Shown: positions 50,941-60,772 of the stretch, piece by piece
How the letters are laid out: every line of letters begins with the position of its first letter
Position numbering within the stretch: position 1 is the first letter of the stretch
NCBI RefSeq assembly: GCF_018283645.1
Contig: NZ_JAGSXH010000022.1
Span: 1 to 64,000 of the forward strand
Length of the DNA stretch: 64,000 nt
Direction of reading: 5' to 3'
From: Actinocrinis puniceicyclus
GTDB taxonomy: Bacteria; Actinomycetota; Actinomycetes; Streptomycetales; Catenulisporaceae
The notes under the pieces: model-generated
What the model saw: only the letters and a program-made list of their open reading frames with translations
What the model was told of the DNA's origin: nothing
The model's database searches: none
Program-made: the position numbers and the translations under genes

Positions 50941-52347
50941 TCACGACGACGGCCAAGCGCTGTCGATGTCCTGCGCGACCTGGGTGGTGTTCCAGCCCTG
51001 GGCGAACCACGCGGTCATCGCCTTCCACTCCTCCCCGGAGCCGATGGCGGCCGGCATCAGGTCCGAGGCGTCGAACCGGAAAGTGGAGTTCGGGTCGGTC
51101 AGGTACTTCGCGGACAGCTGGTCGATCGGGTCGGTGTAGAGGGTCTTGTCGACCTTCTCGTTCGCGGACACCCAGCCGCGGGCGACCTTGATCCGGGCCT
51201 CGGCCCACTGCGGAGTGGACAGGTAGTTCTGCACCGCCTGCACCTCGGGCCGCGAGGAGAACGCGGTCACGAACTCGCCGCCGCCCTCGACCGGGGTCTG
51301 CGTGGAGCCGGCCGCCGGCAGGTAGAACGCGAACACGTCGCCGTCAGGCCCGACCTGGGTGCCGGTCGGCCACTGCGCCTCGTAGAACGAGGCCTGCTGG
51401 AGCATCCAGCAGTCACCCTTGAGGATCGGCTTGCCCGCGTCCTGGAAGGTGGTGGTCGCGATGGTCTTCACGCCACCGAAGCCGCCGTTCACCCACGCCG
51501 GGTTGAGCATCCAGTTCTGGACGGTCTTCATCGCGTCCTGGATCTGCGGGTCGGAGAACTTCGCCTTGTGGCTGACCCAGTCGTCGTAGACCTGGCCGCC
51601 GTACTTGCCGAGCACGACCTCCTCGAGCCAGTCCGTGGCCGGCCAGCCGGTCGCCGTGCCGGAACTGATGCCGCCGCACCACGGCTTGCCCTTGCCGGAG
51701 GTCGCGATCTTCGCCGACAGCGACATCAGGTCGCTCCAGGTGGTGGGCACCTGGTAGCCCGCCGTCCTGAACGCCTTGGGCGAGTACCAGACCAGGGACT
51801 TCATGTTCGCGCTCATCGGCGCGGCGTAGAACGTCCCGTTGACGGTGGCGTACTGCTTCCAGATCGGTGCCCAGTTGTTCTCGTTGGACACCGTGTCGGC
51901 CGGCGGCTTGACCACCTTGTGCGTCTTGACCATCTGGGCCAGCAGGCCCGGCTGCGGGATGACGGCCAGGTCCGGGGCGTTGCCGCCGGAGACCCGAACG
52001 CCCAGCTGCGACTCGAAGTCGTTCGAGCCCTCGTACGAGATCTTGATCCCGGTGCAGTGCGTGAACTGCGCCCACGACTTCTGCAGGGAGTCCGACTCGG
52101 GACTGATGATCGAGGCGAACATCGTCACGGTCGTCCCCGAGTGGCCCGCATACGCCTGGTACTGCGCGCAGTCGCCGGTGAGGGAGGGTGTGGCCTGCGT
52201 GCCCTTCGAACCGCTGCTGCACGCGGCCGCGAGCAGCGAGGCGGATGCGGCGGCGGTGAGCAGTGCTCGTCGTCTGGCGTGTGGCCGTGTGTGCTCGTCG
52301 TGGCTCCGGGTACGTGGCCCCCGTGTGCCAGAGGTGCTGAACATCAT
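50941..52347 (-). CDS. Carbohydrate ABC transporter substrate-binding lipoprotein (AglE-like)
   Basis: 468 residues. The lipobox LAAACSS follows a basic, Arg-rich signal (RRRALLTAAASASL). The mature protein reads TVTMFASIISPESDSLQKSW and later FYAAPMSANMKSLVWYSPKAF, a family 1 binding protein of the AglE type. Several Cys pairs (TGDCAQY, THCTGI, KPWCGG, GDCWML) could form disulfides. GAGG precedes ATG ATG. First gene of the second sugar importer; the substrate may be an alpha-glucoside, but no glycosidase adjoins it. Confidence 0.92.
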   Translation of the reverse strand: MMFSTSGTRGPRTRSHDEHTRPHARRRALLTAAASASLLAAACSSGSKGTQATPSLTGDCAQYQAYAGHSGTTVTMFASIISPESDSLQKSWAQFTHCTGIKISYEGSNDFESQLGVRVSGGNAPDLAVIPQPGLLAQMVKTHKVVKPPADTVSNENNWAPIWKQYATVNGTFYAAPMSANMKSLVWYSPKAFRTAGYQVPTTWSDLMSLSAKIATSGKGKPWCGGISSGTATGWPATDWLEEVVLGKYGGQVYDDWVSHKAKFSDPQIQDAMKTVQNWMLNPAWVNGGFGGVKTIATTTFQDAGKPILKGDCWMLQQASFYEAQWPTGTQVGPDGDVFAFYLPAAGSTQTPVEGGGEFVTAFSSRPEVQAVQNYLSTPQWAEARIKVARGWVSANEKVDKTLYTDPIDQLSAKYLTDPNSTFRFDASDLMPAAIGSGEEWKAMTAWFAQGWNTTQVAQDIDSAWPSS

Positions 52348-52808
52348 CGTCCTCGATCCCTGACTCGCTGATTTCCGGTGCGTTCTCAGGAAAGTCGTTG
52401 ACTCGGCCCGAGAAACGACACATGAGATGCAACCTTGGTTTTGTTGCCGCGTCCAGCGTTATAGCTGGATCAACCCGGTAACGATTCGGCCAACCTATTC
52501 GGCCGCGTCGTGATGACGGGTGATGGCGCACGTCGCGCCCCTTCACGCCTGGAAACTACTCGCCCGGCGAGCGCGGCGAAGGATTCACCCGCCGCAATGG
52601 GCCGAATGGGTGGGAATCGCCGGGGTCAGGCAGTATGGGTTAGCCCGAAAGCAGTAGACCGCGGTGTCCGGCCGTCCGGGCGCCGAGAACTGGCGCTGCC
52701 GACCGCATTCGGCTGCCCGCCCGTCCGGCGCGACCTGGCGCGGGGCGCGGGGCGAACGATCCGCGCGTTCCCGGCCGGGCTGTCCCATCCGGCCGATAAG
52801 GTGCGGTC
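52348..52808. other. Divergent intergenic region, 461 bp
   Basis: Between the AglE-like gene (leftward) and recD2 (rightward). The left half is AT-richer and includes an inverted repeat CCAGC-gttata-GCTGG near 52453-52468 on the plus strand, embedded around a TATAAC hexamer read leftward, a candidate operator/promoter for the importer. The right half shows no gene with convincing start or codon bias. recD2's own TAAGGT hexamer closes the region. Confidence 0.5.
52797..52808 (+). promoter_or_regulatory. Candidate leaderless promoter (-10) of recD2
   Basis: TAAGGT (52797-52802), six bases, ATG 52809; no Shine-Dalgarno. Confidence 0.5.
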
Positions 52809-55079
<2,271 letters not shown>

Positions 55080-55091
<12 letters not shown>

Positions 55092-55928
55092 TTTCACCGC
55101 GGCCGGCGCGAACCCGCTGGCGTGGCCCTCCCACCAGCGCAGCGCGAAGTCGTACGCCGCCCGCACGCCGAACAGCCGTGCCCGCGCGGCGCCCACCGGA
55201 CCCGTCCGCACCGCGCCGGTCTCCGCTTCGAAGCCGCGGCCGAGTCGCCCGAACCGGGAGTCGTCCAGGTCGACGCCCTCGAACGCCGTCCAGCCATCGC
55301 CCGGCCAGTCCGCGATCCGGCACTGGTACGCGCGCCGCGGCCGCGCCAGCTGCGGGGCGTACTCGGCGAGGTGGAAAGCCGTGCACGCGTCGTAGCCGAC
55401 GCCGAGCAGCAGCACCTTGGCGTCGGCTTCGTGCAGGGCGCCGAGCGGCGAGTCCCAGCCCAGGTGACACTCCAGCTTGTGCACGGCCATCAGCTGGCGC
55501 GCCCGCGGACCCACCGCCGCGAGCGAGGTCTGCGGATGTGTGCTGCGGCATGCGCCCGGCATGGTCCTTACGCACTCCGCGAGTGCCCCCATACCGGACG
55601 ACGGAGTGGTGCGCGGGTCGAAGGCGGGCAGTCCCGCGCGATAAGCCTTGACCTGCTCGGCGTCCAGCCCCGCGACGGCTTGACGGTGGACGCGGGAGGT
55701 GGTGGAGTTCCACGCGGTCTGCGTGGGCACGACCACGGTGCCGGTGGAGCCCACCTGATCGAGTAGAGCCCTGGCGACGGTGTATGCGCAACGGGTGCGC
55801 GGGGCGACCCGGCGCAGCGAGCAGTGTACGAGCACGATATCGCCCGGTGCGAGGCCCAGGCCCGCCAATTGCCTGGTCAGCCGCCTGCATTCGCGCTGCT
55901 GCGTCATCGGGGGCATCCGTCTGGGCAC
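55080..55928 (-). CDS. AAC(3)-type aminoglycoside N-acetyltransferase
   Basis: 282 residues of the antibiotic_NAT family. Characteristic blocks are GLAPGDIVLVHCSLRRV, GSTGTVVVPTQTAWNSTTSR, RTMPGACRSTHPQTSLAAVGPRA, ECHLGWDSPLGALHEADAKVLLLGVGYDACTAFHLAEY. Acetyl-CoA-dependent 3-N-acetylation of 2-deoxystreptamine antibiotics is the family activity; many chromosomal homologues are cryptic or have other substrates. GTG 55928 follows TACCTT by 6 nt (leaderless pattern); ATG 55916 and 55907 are alternatives. 221 bp downstream of the PheRS-like gene. Confidence 0.9.
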
Positions 55929-55934
55929 CAGGAC

Positions 55935-55940
55935 AAGGTA
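55935..55940 (-). promoter_or_regulatory. Candidate leaderless promoter (-10) of the AAC(3) gene
   Basis: TACCTT on the minus strand, six bases before GTG 55928. Confidence 0.45.
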
Positions 55941-56149
55941 GCGCCGCCCGGCCGCCCGGTCTGCCGGAACGTGAAACTTACCGCCGTACGAGTGAAGAAT
56001 TGAAGAAACACGGGTGAAGAAAGGCGCGGCCGACGCGTTGGCTCGGTGGGTCGATGCGGACCTGGTTTGGTCGCGCCGGCCCTCCGGTCCGCTGTTCATC
56101 GGGGCATGAGGCGGGAATGAGAAGCGGGTGAGTTACCGGATCGCTGTCC

Positions 56150-57292
56150 TCATCCGGCTGTCGCCGCCCACTGGTAGGCGGTGCCGCGATGTACGGCCGC
56201 GTAGATGCGGTCCCGCAGCAGGTTCGCTTCGTGATCGGTCAGCGTGCGTTCCAGGTCTCTGAGAACGACGCGCACCAGCAGGTTGTCCTGGTCAGCGCGC
56301 GCGCCCAACCGGTCGCGGGCCGCGGCGGGCAGGGTCGCGAGCGGCGTACGCGAAAGGATCTGCACGGATTCGACCTGCGCCGCGCCCGGGCCGAGCGCGT
56401 CGCGCACCCGGTCGCCCAGGTCCTCGGCCGAGTCGCCCTCGTTCACCGCGACGGACAGGTCCCGGCGCACCGGCGGCATCGCGGAGACCGCACGGTACGG
56501 CTCCAGGTCCAGCATCTGCCCGGCGATCCGGGGATCTGACGCACGCAGCAGCCGGATGTCCGGCACCGACTTGACCAGCATCAGCAGCCTGTCGAGCCCG
56601 GGGCCCAGCGCGAGACCGCGGTACGCGTCGTCGAGGCCCGCGCGGGCCAGGACGCCGGGGTGCGCGAGACCGCCCTCGCCGATCTCGATCCACTCCCCGT
56701 TTACCAGCACGTCAGCCTGCTGGCCGTTCAGCGTGTAGGGGTGTACGCGCGATTCGAGGCGGTGAGCGGCGCCGGGCAGCAGCGCGTTGAGGATGAGCGC
56801 GATCATCTCTCGCAGATCCGCGTCGCCGAGTCGCGGCGTACGGCGGCTGATACGCCACAGGTCCACTTGATGCGGCGTGCCGGTGTGCAACCGGTCGATC
56901 GCATCGCGCCGATAGACCATCCCAGGGCACACGAGCAGTACATCGTCGGCTGGGTCGGCGGCCAACGCGCGCAAGGCGGCCGGGACGAGCGCGCTCGAGT
57001 GGCTACGCAGCATCCGCTGCTCATCCACATAGCGGGTGTATCGCGCGTCACGCGTTACATCGCTCGGGTCATAACCGAGGGCGTCGTAGTTGTCCGCGAT
57101 CGGCACGATGCGTTCACCACGGCACCAGCGCACCTCGCACCCCCATGCGTCGGCGAGGGCACGTACCGCGCGGTCGAGCACGAGCTGCACCGCGTGCGCG
57201 CCCTCGCGCGGGTCGGACAGGTCACGGATCGCCAGGTCGCGCTCGAGGTGCTCGGCGGACAGCGCGACGGCCGAGGCAGGCAACGGGTTCAT
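56150..57292 (-). CDS. Single-chain phenylalanyl-tRNA-synthetase-like protein (PheS core + FDX-ACB)
   Basis: 380 residues. Residues 30-275 are a class II synthetase core of PheS type: motif 2 region MVYRRDAIDRLHTGTPHQVD, then WIEIGEGGLAHPGVL and motif 3 GLALGPGLDRLLMLVKSVPDIRLL. Residues 285-378 are a ferredoxin-fold anticodon-binding domain like the PheT C-terminus (PPVRRDLSVAV, LRDLERTLTDHEANLLRDRI). The layout mimics mitochondrial single-chain PheRS, but the bacterial PheS coiled-coil and the PheT editing and B domains are missing. It is additional to the normal alpha2beta2 enzyme, which is not in the window. Motif 2 Glu positions are Asp. A structured leader with a short ORF precedes it; AGGAAG is its Shine-Dalgarno. 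Function unknown. Confidence 0.88.
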   Translation of the reverse strand: MNPLPASAVALSAEHLERDLAIRDLSDPREGAHAVQLVLDRAVRALADAWGCEVRWCRGERIVPIADNYDALGYDPSDVTRDARYTRYVDEQRMLRSHSSALVPAALRALAADPADDVLLVCPGMVYRRDAIDRLHTGTPHQVDLWRISRRTPRLGDADLREMIALILNALLPGAAHRLESRVHPYTLNGQQADVLVNGEWIEIGEGGLAHPGVLARAGLDDAYRGLALGPGLDRLLMLVKSVPDIRLLRASDPRIAGQMLDLEPYRAVSAMPPVRRDLSVAVNEGDSAEDLGDRVRDALGPGAAQVESVQILSRTPLATLPAAARDRLGARADQDNLLVRVVLRDLERTLTDHEANLLRDRIYAAVHRGTAYQWAATAG

Positions 57293-57297
57293 CAGAG

Positions 57298-57436
57298 GAC
57301 TTCCTGTCTGGTTGGAGCGGACGGTTCGGGAGAACCCCTGGTCCGTCGGCTCGAACCCTGCGGAAGTCGCTAGCGGCCTGAAGCGGCCGAGGCGTGGGGA
57401 AGCGCGACCCCTGCGGTTCCCGGACGGGACCAGGGG
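57298..57436 (-). promoter_or_regulatory. Candidate translational attenuator of the PheRS-like gene
   Basis: In mRNA order: hairpin A, CCCCTG/CAGGGG with inner TCCC/GGGA (57436-57408); anti-SD GACTTCC (57368-57362); hairpin B, CGGAC-cagg-GGTTC/GAACC-GTCCG (57345-57318); and the SD-containing GGAAGTC (57304-57298), which is perfectly complementary to the anti-SD. The 5' arm of A, CCCCTGGTCC (57436-57427), is also perfectly complementary over 10 nt to GGACCAGGGG (57344-57335) in hairpin B. So A and B compete with a long-range A:B helix, as expected of an attenuator. Visible complementarity is certain; regulation is inferred. Confidence 0.55.
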
Positions 57437-57471
57437 CCGGTAAATCGGTATGTCACGACTACCGAGGCCAC
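57370..57471 (-). CDS. Putative leader peptide (33 codons) of the PheRS-like gene
   Basis: GTG 57471 opens a 33-codon frame rich in Val, Ser, Ala and Pro with Tyr8, Phe10 and Trp14 codons (VTYRFTGPW). Its stop TAG (57372-57370) lies one base before the anti-SD sequence. It passes through hairpin A. TATGCT sits 6 nt before the GTG, so the mRNA would begin with this ORF, as at other leaderless genes here. A ribosome at the stop would cover the anti-SD and free the downstream Shine-Dalgarno. The frame is open further upstream, so the start is chosen on the -10 position. Confidence 0.45.
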   Translation of the reverse strand: MASVVVTYRFTGPWSRPGTAGVALPHASAASGR

Positions 57472-57477
57472 GTGTCC

Positions 57478-57483
57478 AGCATA
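57478..57483 (-). promoter_or_regulatory. Candidate -10 for the leader/PheRS-like transcript
   Basis: TATGCT on the minus strand, six bases before GTG 57471. No convincing -35. Confidence 0.4.
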
Positions 57484-57529
57484 CGGGATCGAACCGGCGC
57501 GCAGCCCGCCGGAGAAATCTTCCGGGCGA

Positions 57530-57557
57530 TGTCGAGATGCGGCCTTCCCCGTTCGAC
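57530..57557 (+). promoter_or_regulatory. Candidate ECF42-type promoter of the yciI-like/sigma operon
   Basis: TGTCGA (57530-57535), 18-base spacer, CGAC (57554-57557). As I recall, TGTCGA is the reported -35 hallmark of the ECF42 sigma group and CGA-type sequences its -10. Position 72 bp upstream of the YciI-like ATG fits autoregulation by the sigma factor encoded downstream. Confidence 0.55.
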
Positions 57558-57628
57558 GCGTAGACAGGAAAGGCGAAAGGCGCCCACGGCCCGGCTCATC
57601 CCCAGGCCGGAATCGGAAGGTACTGCAC

Positions 57629-57988
57629 ATGCGATACATGTCACTGATCAAGATCGATCCCGCCGGCGTGCCCGAGGGCGGCCCGAGCGAGGAGCTGATG
57701 ACCGAGATGGGCAAGCTGATCGAGGAGATGACCAAGGCCGGGGTGCTGCTCGACACCGCGGGTCTCGCGCCGCTGGAGGAGTCGACCCGGGTGCAGCTGT
57801 CCGGCGGGAAGCTGACCGTGCTCGACGGCCCGTTCACCGAGGCCAAGGAGTTCGTCGGCGGTTACGCGCTGATGCAGTGCCGCTCCCAGGACGAGGCGGT
57901 GGAGTGGGCGAAGCGTTTCCTGACCATCCACGGCGACCAGTGGGAGATCTCCCTGGAGGTCCGCGCGGTGCAGGAGCCGGACGCGTAG
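57629..57988 (+). CDS. YciI/DGPF-domain protein, ECF42 accessory
   Basis: 119 residues. YCII-related fold with the LDGPFTEAKEFVGGY motif that names DGPF proteins; ferredoxin-like beta-alpha-beta repeats (MRYMSLIKI, ALMQCRSQDEAVEWAKRF). GGAAGG lies 9 nt upstream of the ATG. DGPF genes sit next to ECF42 sigma factor genes in most actinobacteria and appear to be their main target, exactly as here. Biochemical role unknown; YciI relatives include small dehalogenase/lactonase-like enzymes. Confidence 0.9.
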   Translation: MRYMSLIKIDPAGVPEGGPSEELMTEMGKLIEEMTKAGVLLDTAGLAPLEESTRVQLSGGKLTVLDGPFTEAKEFVGGYALMQCRSQDEAVEWAKRFLTIHGDQWEISLEVRAVQEPDA

Positions 57989-58072
57989 CCTCCCTCACCG
58001 TCTCGGCGGCGCCGTGCGGAGCGCCGCAGGGGGCGCTTTGCGCAGGCGCCGCCGCGGCGGTGAGATGGGGGT

Positions 58073-59344
58073 GTGAACCAAGCCGACGAGCGGACCCGGC
58101 GCGCGGTCGAGGCGGTGTGGCGGATCGAGGCGCCCCGCCTGATCGCCGGGCTGGCCCGGATCGTCGGCGATATCGGCGTGGCCGAGGACCTGGCGCAGGA
58201 CGCGTTGATCGCAGCGTTGGAGCAATGGCCGGACGAGGGGGTACCGCGCAGTCCCGGCGCCTGGCTGATGGCGGTGGGCAAGCGGCGCGCCGTGGACCTG
58301 ATCCGCCGCGACCGGACGTACGCGCGCAAGCTCGCGCTGGTCGGCCGGGACCTCGACGCGGACGAATCGGAGTCAGGTCTCGGGATCGAGCCTGACGCGA
58401 TCGAGGACGACCTGCTCGGGCTGGTGTTCACCGCCTGCCATCCGGTGCTCGCCCCGCAGGCGCGCGTGGCGCTCACGCTGCGGCTGCTCGGCGGTCTCAC
58501 CACCGTGCAGATCGCCCGCGCGTACCTCGTACCGGAGGCCACGATCGCGCAACGCATCGTGCGTGCCAAACGGCTGCTCACGCAGCAACGGGTGCCGTTC
58601 GAGGTTCCGGCCGGGGCGCAGCTGGCCGAGCGGTTGCCCTCGGTCCTCGAGGTGGTCTATCTCATCTTCAACGAGGGCTACTCGGCGACCGCGGGGGACG
58701 ACTGGATGCGCCCCGCGCTGTGCGAGGACGCGCTGCGCCTGGCCCGGGTGCTGGCCGGCCTCATGCCGGCGGAGCCTGAGGTGCACGGCCTGGCCGCGCT
58801 ACTGGAGATCCAGTCCTCGCGGGTCGCGGCCCGCGGCGGCGCGGGCGGCGGCGTGGTACTGCTGGCCGATCAGGACCGGGGGCGCTGGAACCGGCTGATG
58901 ATCCGCCGCGGCTTCGCGGCCCTGGCGAAAGCCGACGCGCTGGCGAAGGCGAGAGGCCGGGCCCCCGGGCCCTACCTGCTGCAAGCCGCGATCGCGGCGT
59001 CGCACGCACGAGCCCTGACCACGCAGGACACCGACTGGGCCGTCATCGCGCGCCTTTACGACGCTCTCATCGTTCTGCTTCCATCACCGGTCGTCGCGCT
59101 CAACCGCGCGGTCGTCGTGGGCATGGCGCGCGGGCCGGCCGCCGGGCTGGCCCTGGTGGACGAACTGGCCGGCTCCGGCGAGCTGAAGGACTATCACCTG
59201 CTGCCGGCGGTGCGCGCGGACCTGCTCGCCCGGCTCGGCCGATACGGCGAGGCGCGCACAGAGCTCGAATACGCCGCGCCGCTGGCGCGCAACGCCGCCG
59301 AACGCGCGCTGCTGCTCGAACGCGCTGCCGCGCTGCCGCGCTGA
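58073..59344 (+). CDS. ECF42-group RNA polymerase sigma factor with C-terminal TPR extension
   Basis: 423 residues. Sigma region 2 (RLIAGLARIVGDIGVAEDLAQDALIAALEQWP) and region 4 (LTLRLLGGLTTVQIARAYLVPEATIAQRIVRAKRLL) occupy the first about 185 residues. The remaining 235 form a helical DUF6596/TPR extension (LEVVYLIFNEGYSATAGDDW, YLLQAAIAASHARALTTQDTDW, LYDALIVLLPSPVVALNRAVVVGMA), characteristic of ECF42. The extension replaces a separate anti-sigma factor in control of activity. GTG start 85 bp after the DGPF gene. Confidence 0.92.
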   Translation: MNQADERTRRAVEAVWRIEAPRLIAGLARIVGDIGVAEDLAQDALIAALEQWPDEGVPRSPGAWLMAVGKRRAVDLIRRDRTYARKLALVGRDLDADESESGLGIEPDAIEDDLLGLVFTACHPVLAPQARVALTLRLLGGLTTVQIARAYLVPEATIAQRIVRAKRLLTQQRVPFEVPAGAQLAERLPSVLEVVYLIFNEGYSATAGDDWMRPALCEDALRLARVLAGLMPAEPEVHGLAALLEIQSSRVAARGGAGGGVVLLADQDRGRWNRLMIRRGFAALAKADALAKARGRAPGPYLLQAAIAASHARALTTQDTDWAVIARLYDALIVLLPSPVVALNRAVVVGMARGPAAGLALVDELAGSGELKDYHLLPAVRADLLARLGRYGEARTELEYAAPLARNAAERALLLERAAALPR

Positions 59345-59376
59345 CCTGTGCCCGCGGCGCAACACCACGTGTTCGT

Positions 59377-59391
59377 GCCGGCTCAGCCGGC
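59377..59391 (+). terminator. Weak candidate hairpin after the ECF42 gene
   Basis: GCCGGC-tca-GCCGGC, 33 bp after the sigma stop codon. Short stem, no T-tract. Confidence 0.35.
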
Positions 59392-59456
59392 CGGGCCGGG
59401 CGGCGGCGACTGACGCTCGCTCGCCCACACTCGCAGCGGACCTGCGGCGTCATGGT

Positions 59457-59488
59457 TCGGTAAGGGGGTCGTAATCGGTCGGTAAGGG
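59457..59488 (+). promoter_or_regulatory. Direct repeat TCGGTAAGGG x2 upstream of the molybdo-oxidoreductase gene
   Basis: Exact decamers at 59457-59466 and 59479-59488, 22 bp apart (about two helical turns), 46 bp before ATG 59534. Shaped like a response-regulator or activator site. Confidence 0.4.
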
Positions 59489-59533
59489 CGTTGGTGCTGG
59501 TGAAGTGGGGTGTGCGCGGGATTCGATGGGCAC

Positions 59534-60772
59534 ATGGCCAGATTCGAGTTCCCGACGCCGCCGTCCTGGTTGCGGCGCGGACCGCTGCGCGAGGGCGCGT
59601 TCCGCAGTTCCCTGCACGACGAACGCACCGCCGCGCTGCTGGGCACGGCGCTCGGCGTCGCGTTCGCCACCGCGTTCCTGACCGGTTTGATCAGCCACGA
59701 ACTGCAACTGCGGCACCCGCCGAGCTGGATTCCGGACCGGCCGGTGTGGATCTACCGGTTCACCCAGGGCCTGCACGTGGCGTCGGGCCTGGCCGCCGTT
59801 CCGCTGCTGCTGGCGAAGCTGTGGACGGTCTATCCGCGGCTGTTCACATGGCCGCCCCTCTCGTCGCTGCGGCACGGTCTGGAACGGCTCTCGATCCTGG
59901 TGCTGGTCGCCGGGGCCGTCTTCCAGTTGGTCACCGGCCTGCTCAACGTGATCCAGTGGTATCCGTGGGCGTTCGCGTTCGTGCCGACGCACTATCAGGT
60001 CGCGTGGATCACCGTAGGCGCGCTGATCGTGCATATCGCGGTCAAAGCACCGGCGATCGCGCGCGGCTACCGACGATCGGCCGTACCGGCGGCTTCGACC
60101 GTGTCTACTGCCGTGCCTGCCGAACCGGCGGCATCGGTCGTACCGGCCGTCCAGCCCGAGGCGGCCTCAACGCGGCCCGGCACAGTCAGCCGTCGTTCGC
60201 TGCTTACCGCGACGGGCGCCGCGGTCGGCGTCGTCACGCTGACCACCGTGGGCCAGTCGGTGACCTCGCTGCGCGGCCTCGACCTGCTCGCGCCGCGCGA
60301 CCCCTCGGTCGGGCCGCAGGGCGTGCCGATCAACCGGACCGCAGCCCAAGCCGGGGTGCTCACCAGCGCCCATGACCCGGCCTGGCGGCTCGAGGTCGCC
60401 GGGCCGCGTCCCTTCCGCCTGTCCCTGGCTCAACTCGGCGCGCTCCCGCAATGCGAGGCGGCGCTGCCGATCGCGTGCGTCGAAGGCTGGTCGGTCAACG
60501 GCCGCTGGGCCGGGGTTCGGCTGCGCGACCTGTTGGATCGGGCCGGCGCGGCGCCCGGCGCCGACATCCGCATCGTCTCGCTCGAGCGGTCCGGGTTCTA
60601 CGCCACCACCACGATGCCGCGCGAGTACGCGCGCGACCCGCTCACGCTGCTGGCGCTGCGGCTCGGCGGGCTGCCGCTGAGCGTCGACCACGGATATCCG
60701 GCCCGGATCATCGCGCCGGGCCGGCCGGGTGTGCTGCAAACCAAGTGGGTCCAGCGGATCGAGGTGCTGTGA
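59534..60772 (+). CDS. Membrane-anchored molybdopterin-dependent oxidoreductase (sulfite-oxidase fold)
   Basis: 412 residues. The N-terminal 190 hold four membrane helices with well-placed His residues (GLISHEL, QGLHVASG, THYQVA, IVHIAVK), suggesting a cytochrome b-like haem domain. After an Ala/Val linker comes SRRSLLTATGAAVGVVTL, a twin-Arg-like segment. The C-terminal 140 residues are an oxidoreductase molybdopterin-binding domain with the Mo-ligand Cys in LPIACVEGWSVNGRWAGV. The predicted extracellular Mo domain would pass electrons to haem in the membrane. Substrate unknown. Overlaps the next gene by one base. Confidence 0.88.
   Translation: MARFEFPTPPSWLRRGPLREGAFRSSLHDERTAALLGTALGVAFATAFLTGLISHELQLRHPPSWIPDRPVWIYRFTQGLHVASGLAAVPLLLAKLWTVYPRLFTWPPLSSLRHGLERLSILVLVAGAVFQLVTGLLNVIQWYPWAFAFVPTHYQVAWITVGALIVHIAVKAPAIARGYRRSAVPAASTVSTAVPAEPAASVVPAVQPEAASTRPGTVSRRSLLTATGAAVGVVTLTTVGQSVTSLRGLDLLAPRDPSVGPQGVPINRTAAQAGVLTSAHDPAWRLEVAGPRPFRLSLAQLGALPQCEAALPIACVEGWSVNGRWAGVRLRDLLDRAGAAPGADIRIVSLERSGFYATTTMPREYARDPLTLLALRLGGLPLSVDHGYPARIIAPGRPGVLQTKWVQRIEVL

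Noticed and set aside
57293-57628. T-box riboswitch or tRNA gene upstream of the PheRS-like gene
   Set aside because: GGGAACCGC near 57420 recalls the T-box GGNACCGC, but no specifier stem, AGTA motif or full T-box consensus could be aligned, and no cloverleaf with T-loop GGTTCRA in the right geometry forms around GGGTTCGAGCC.
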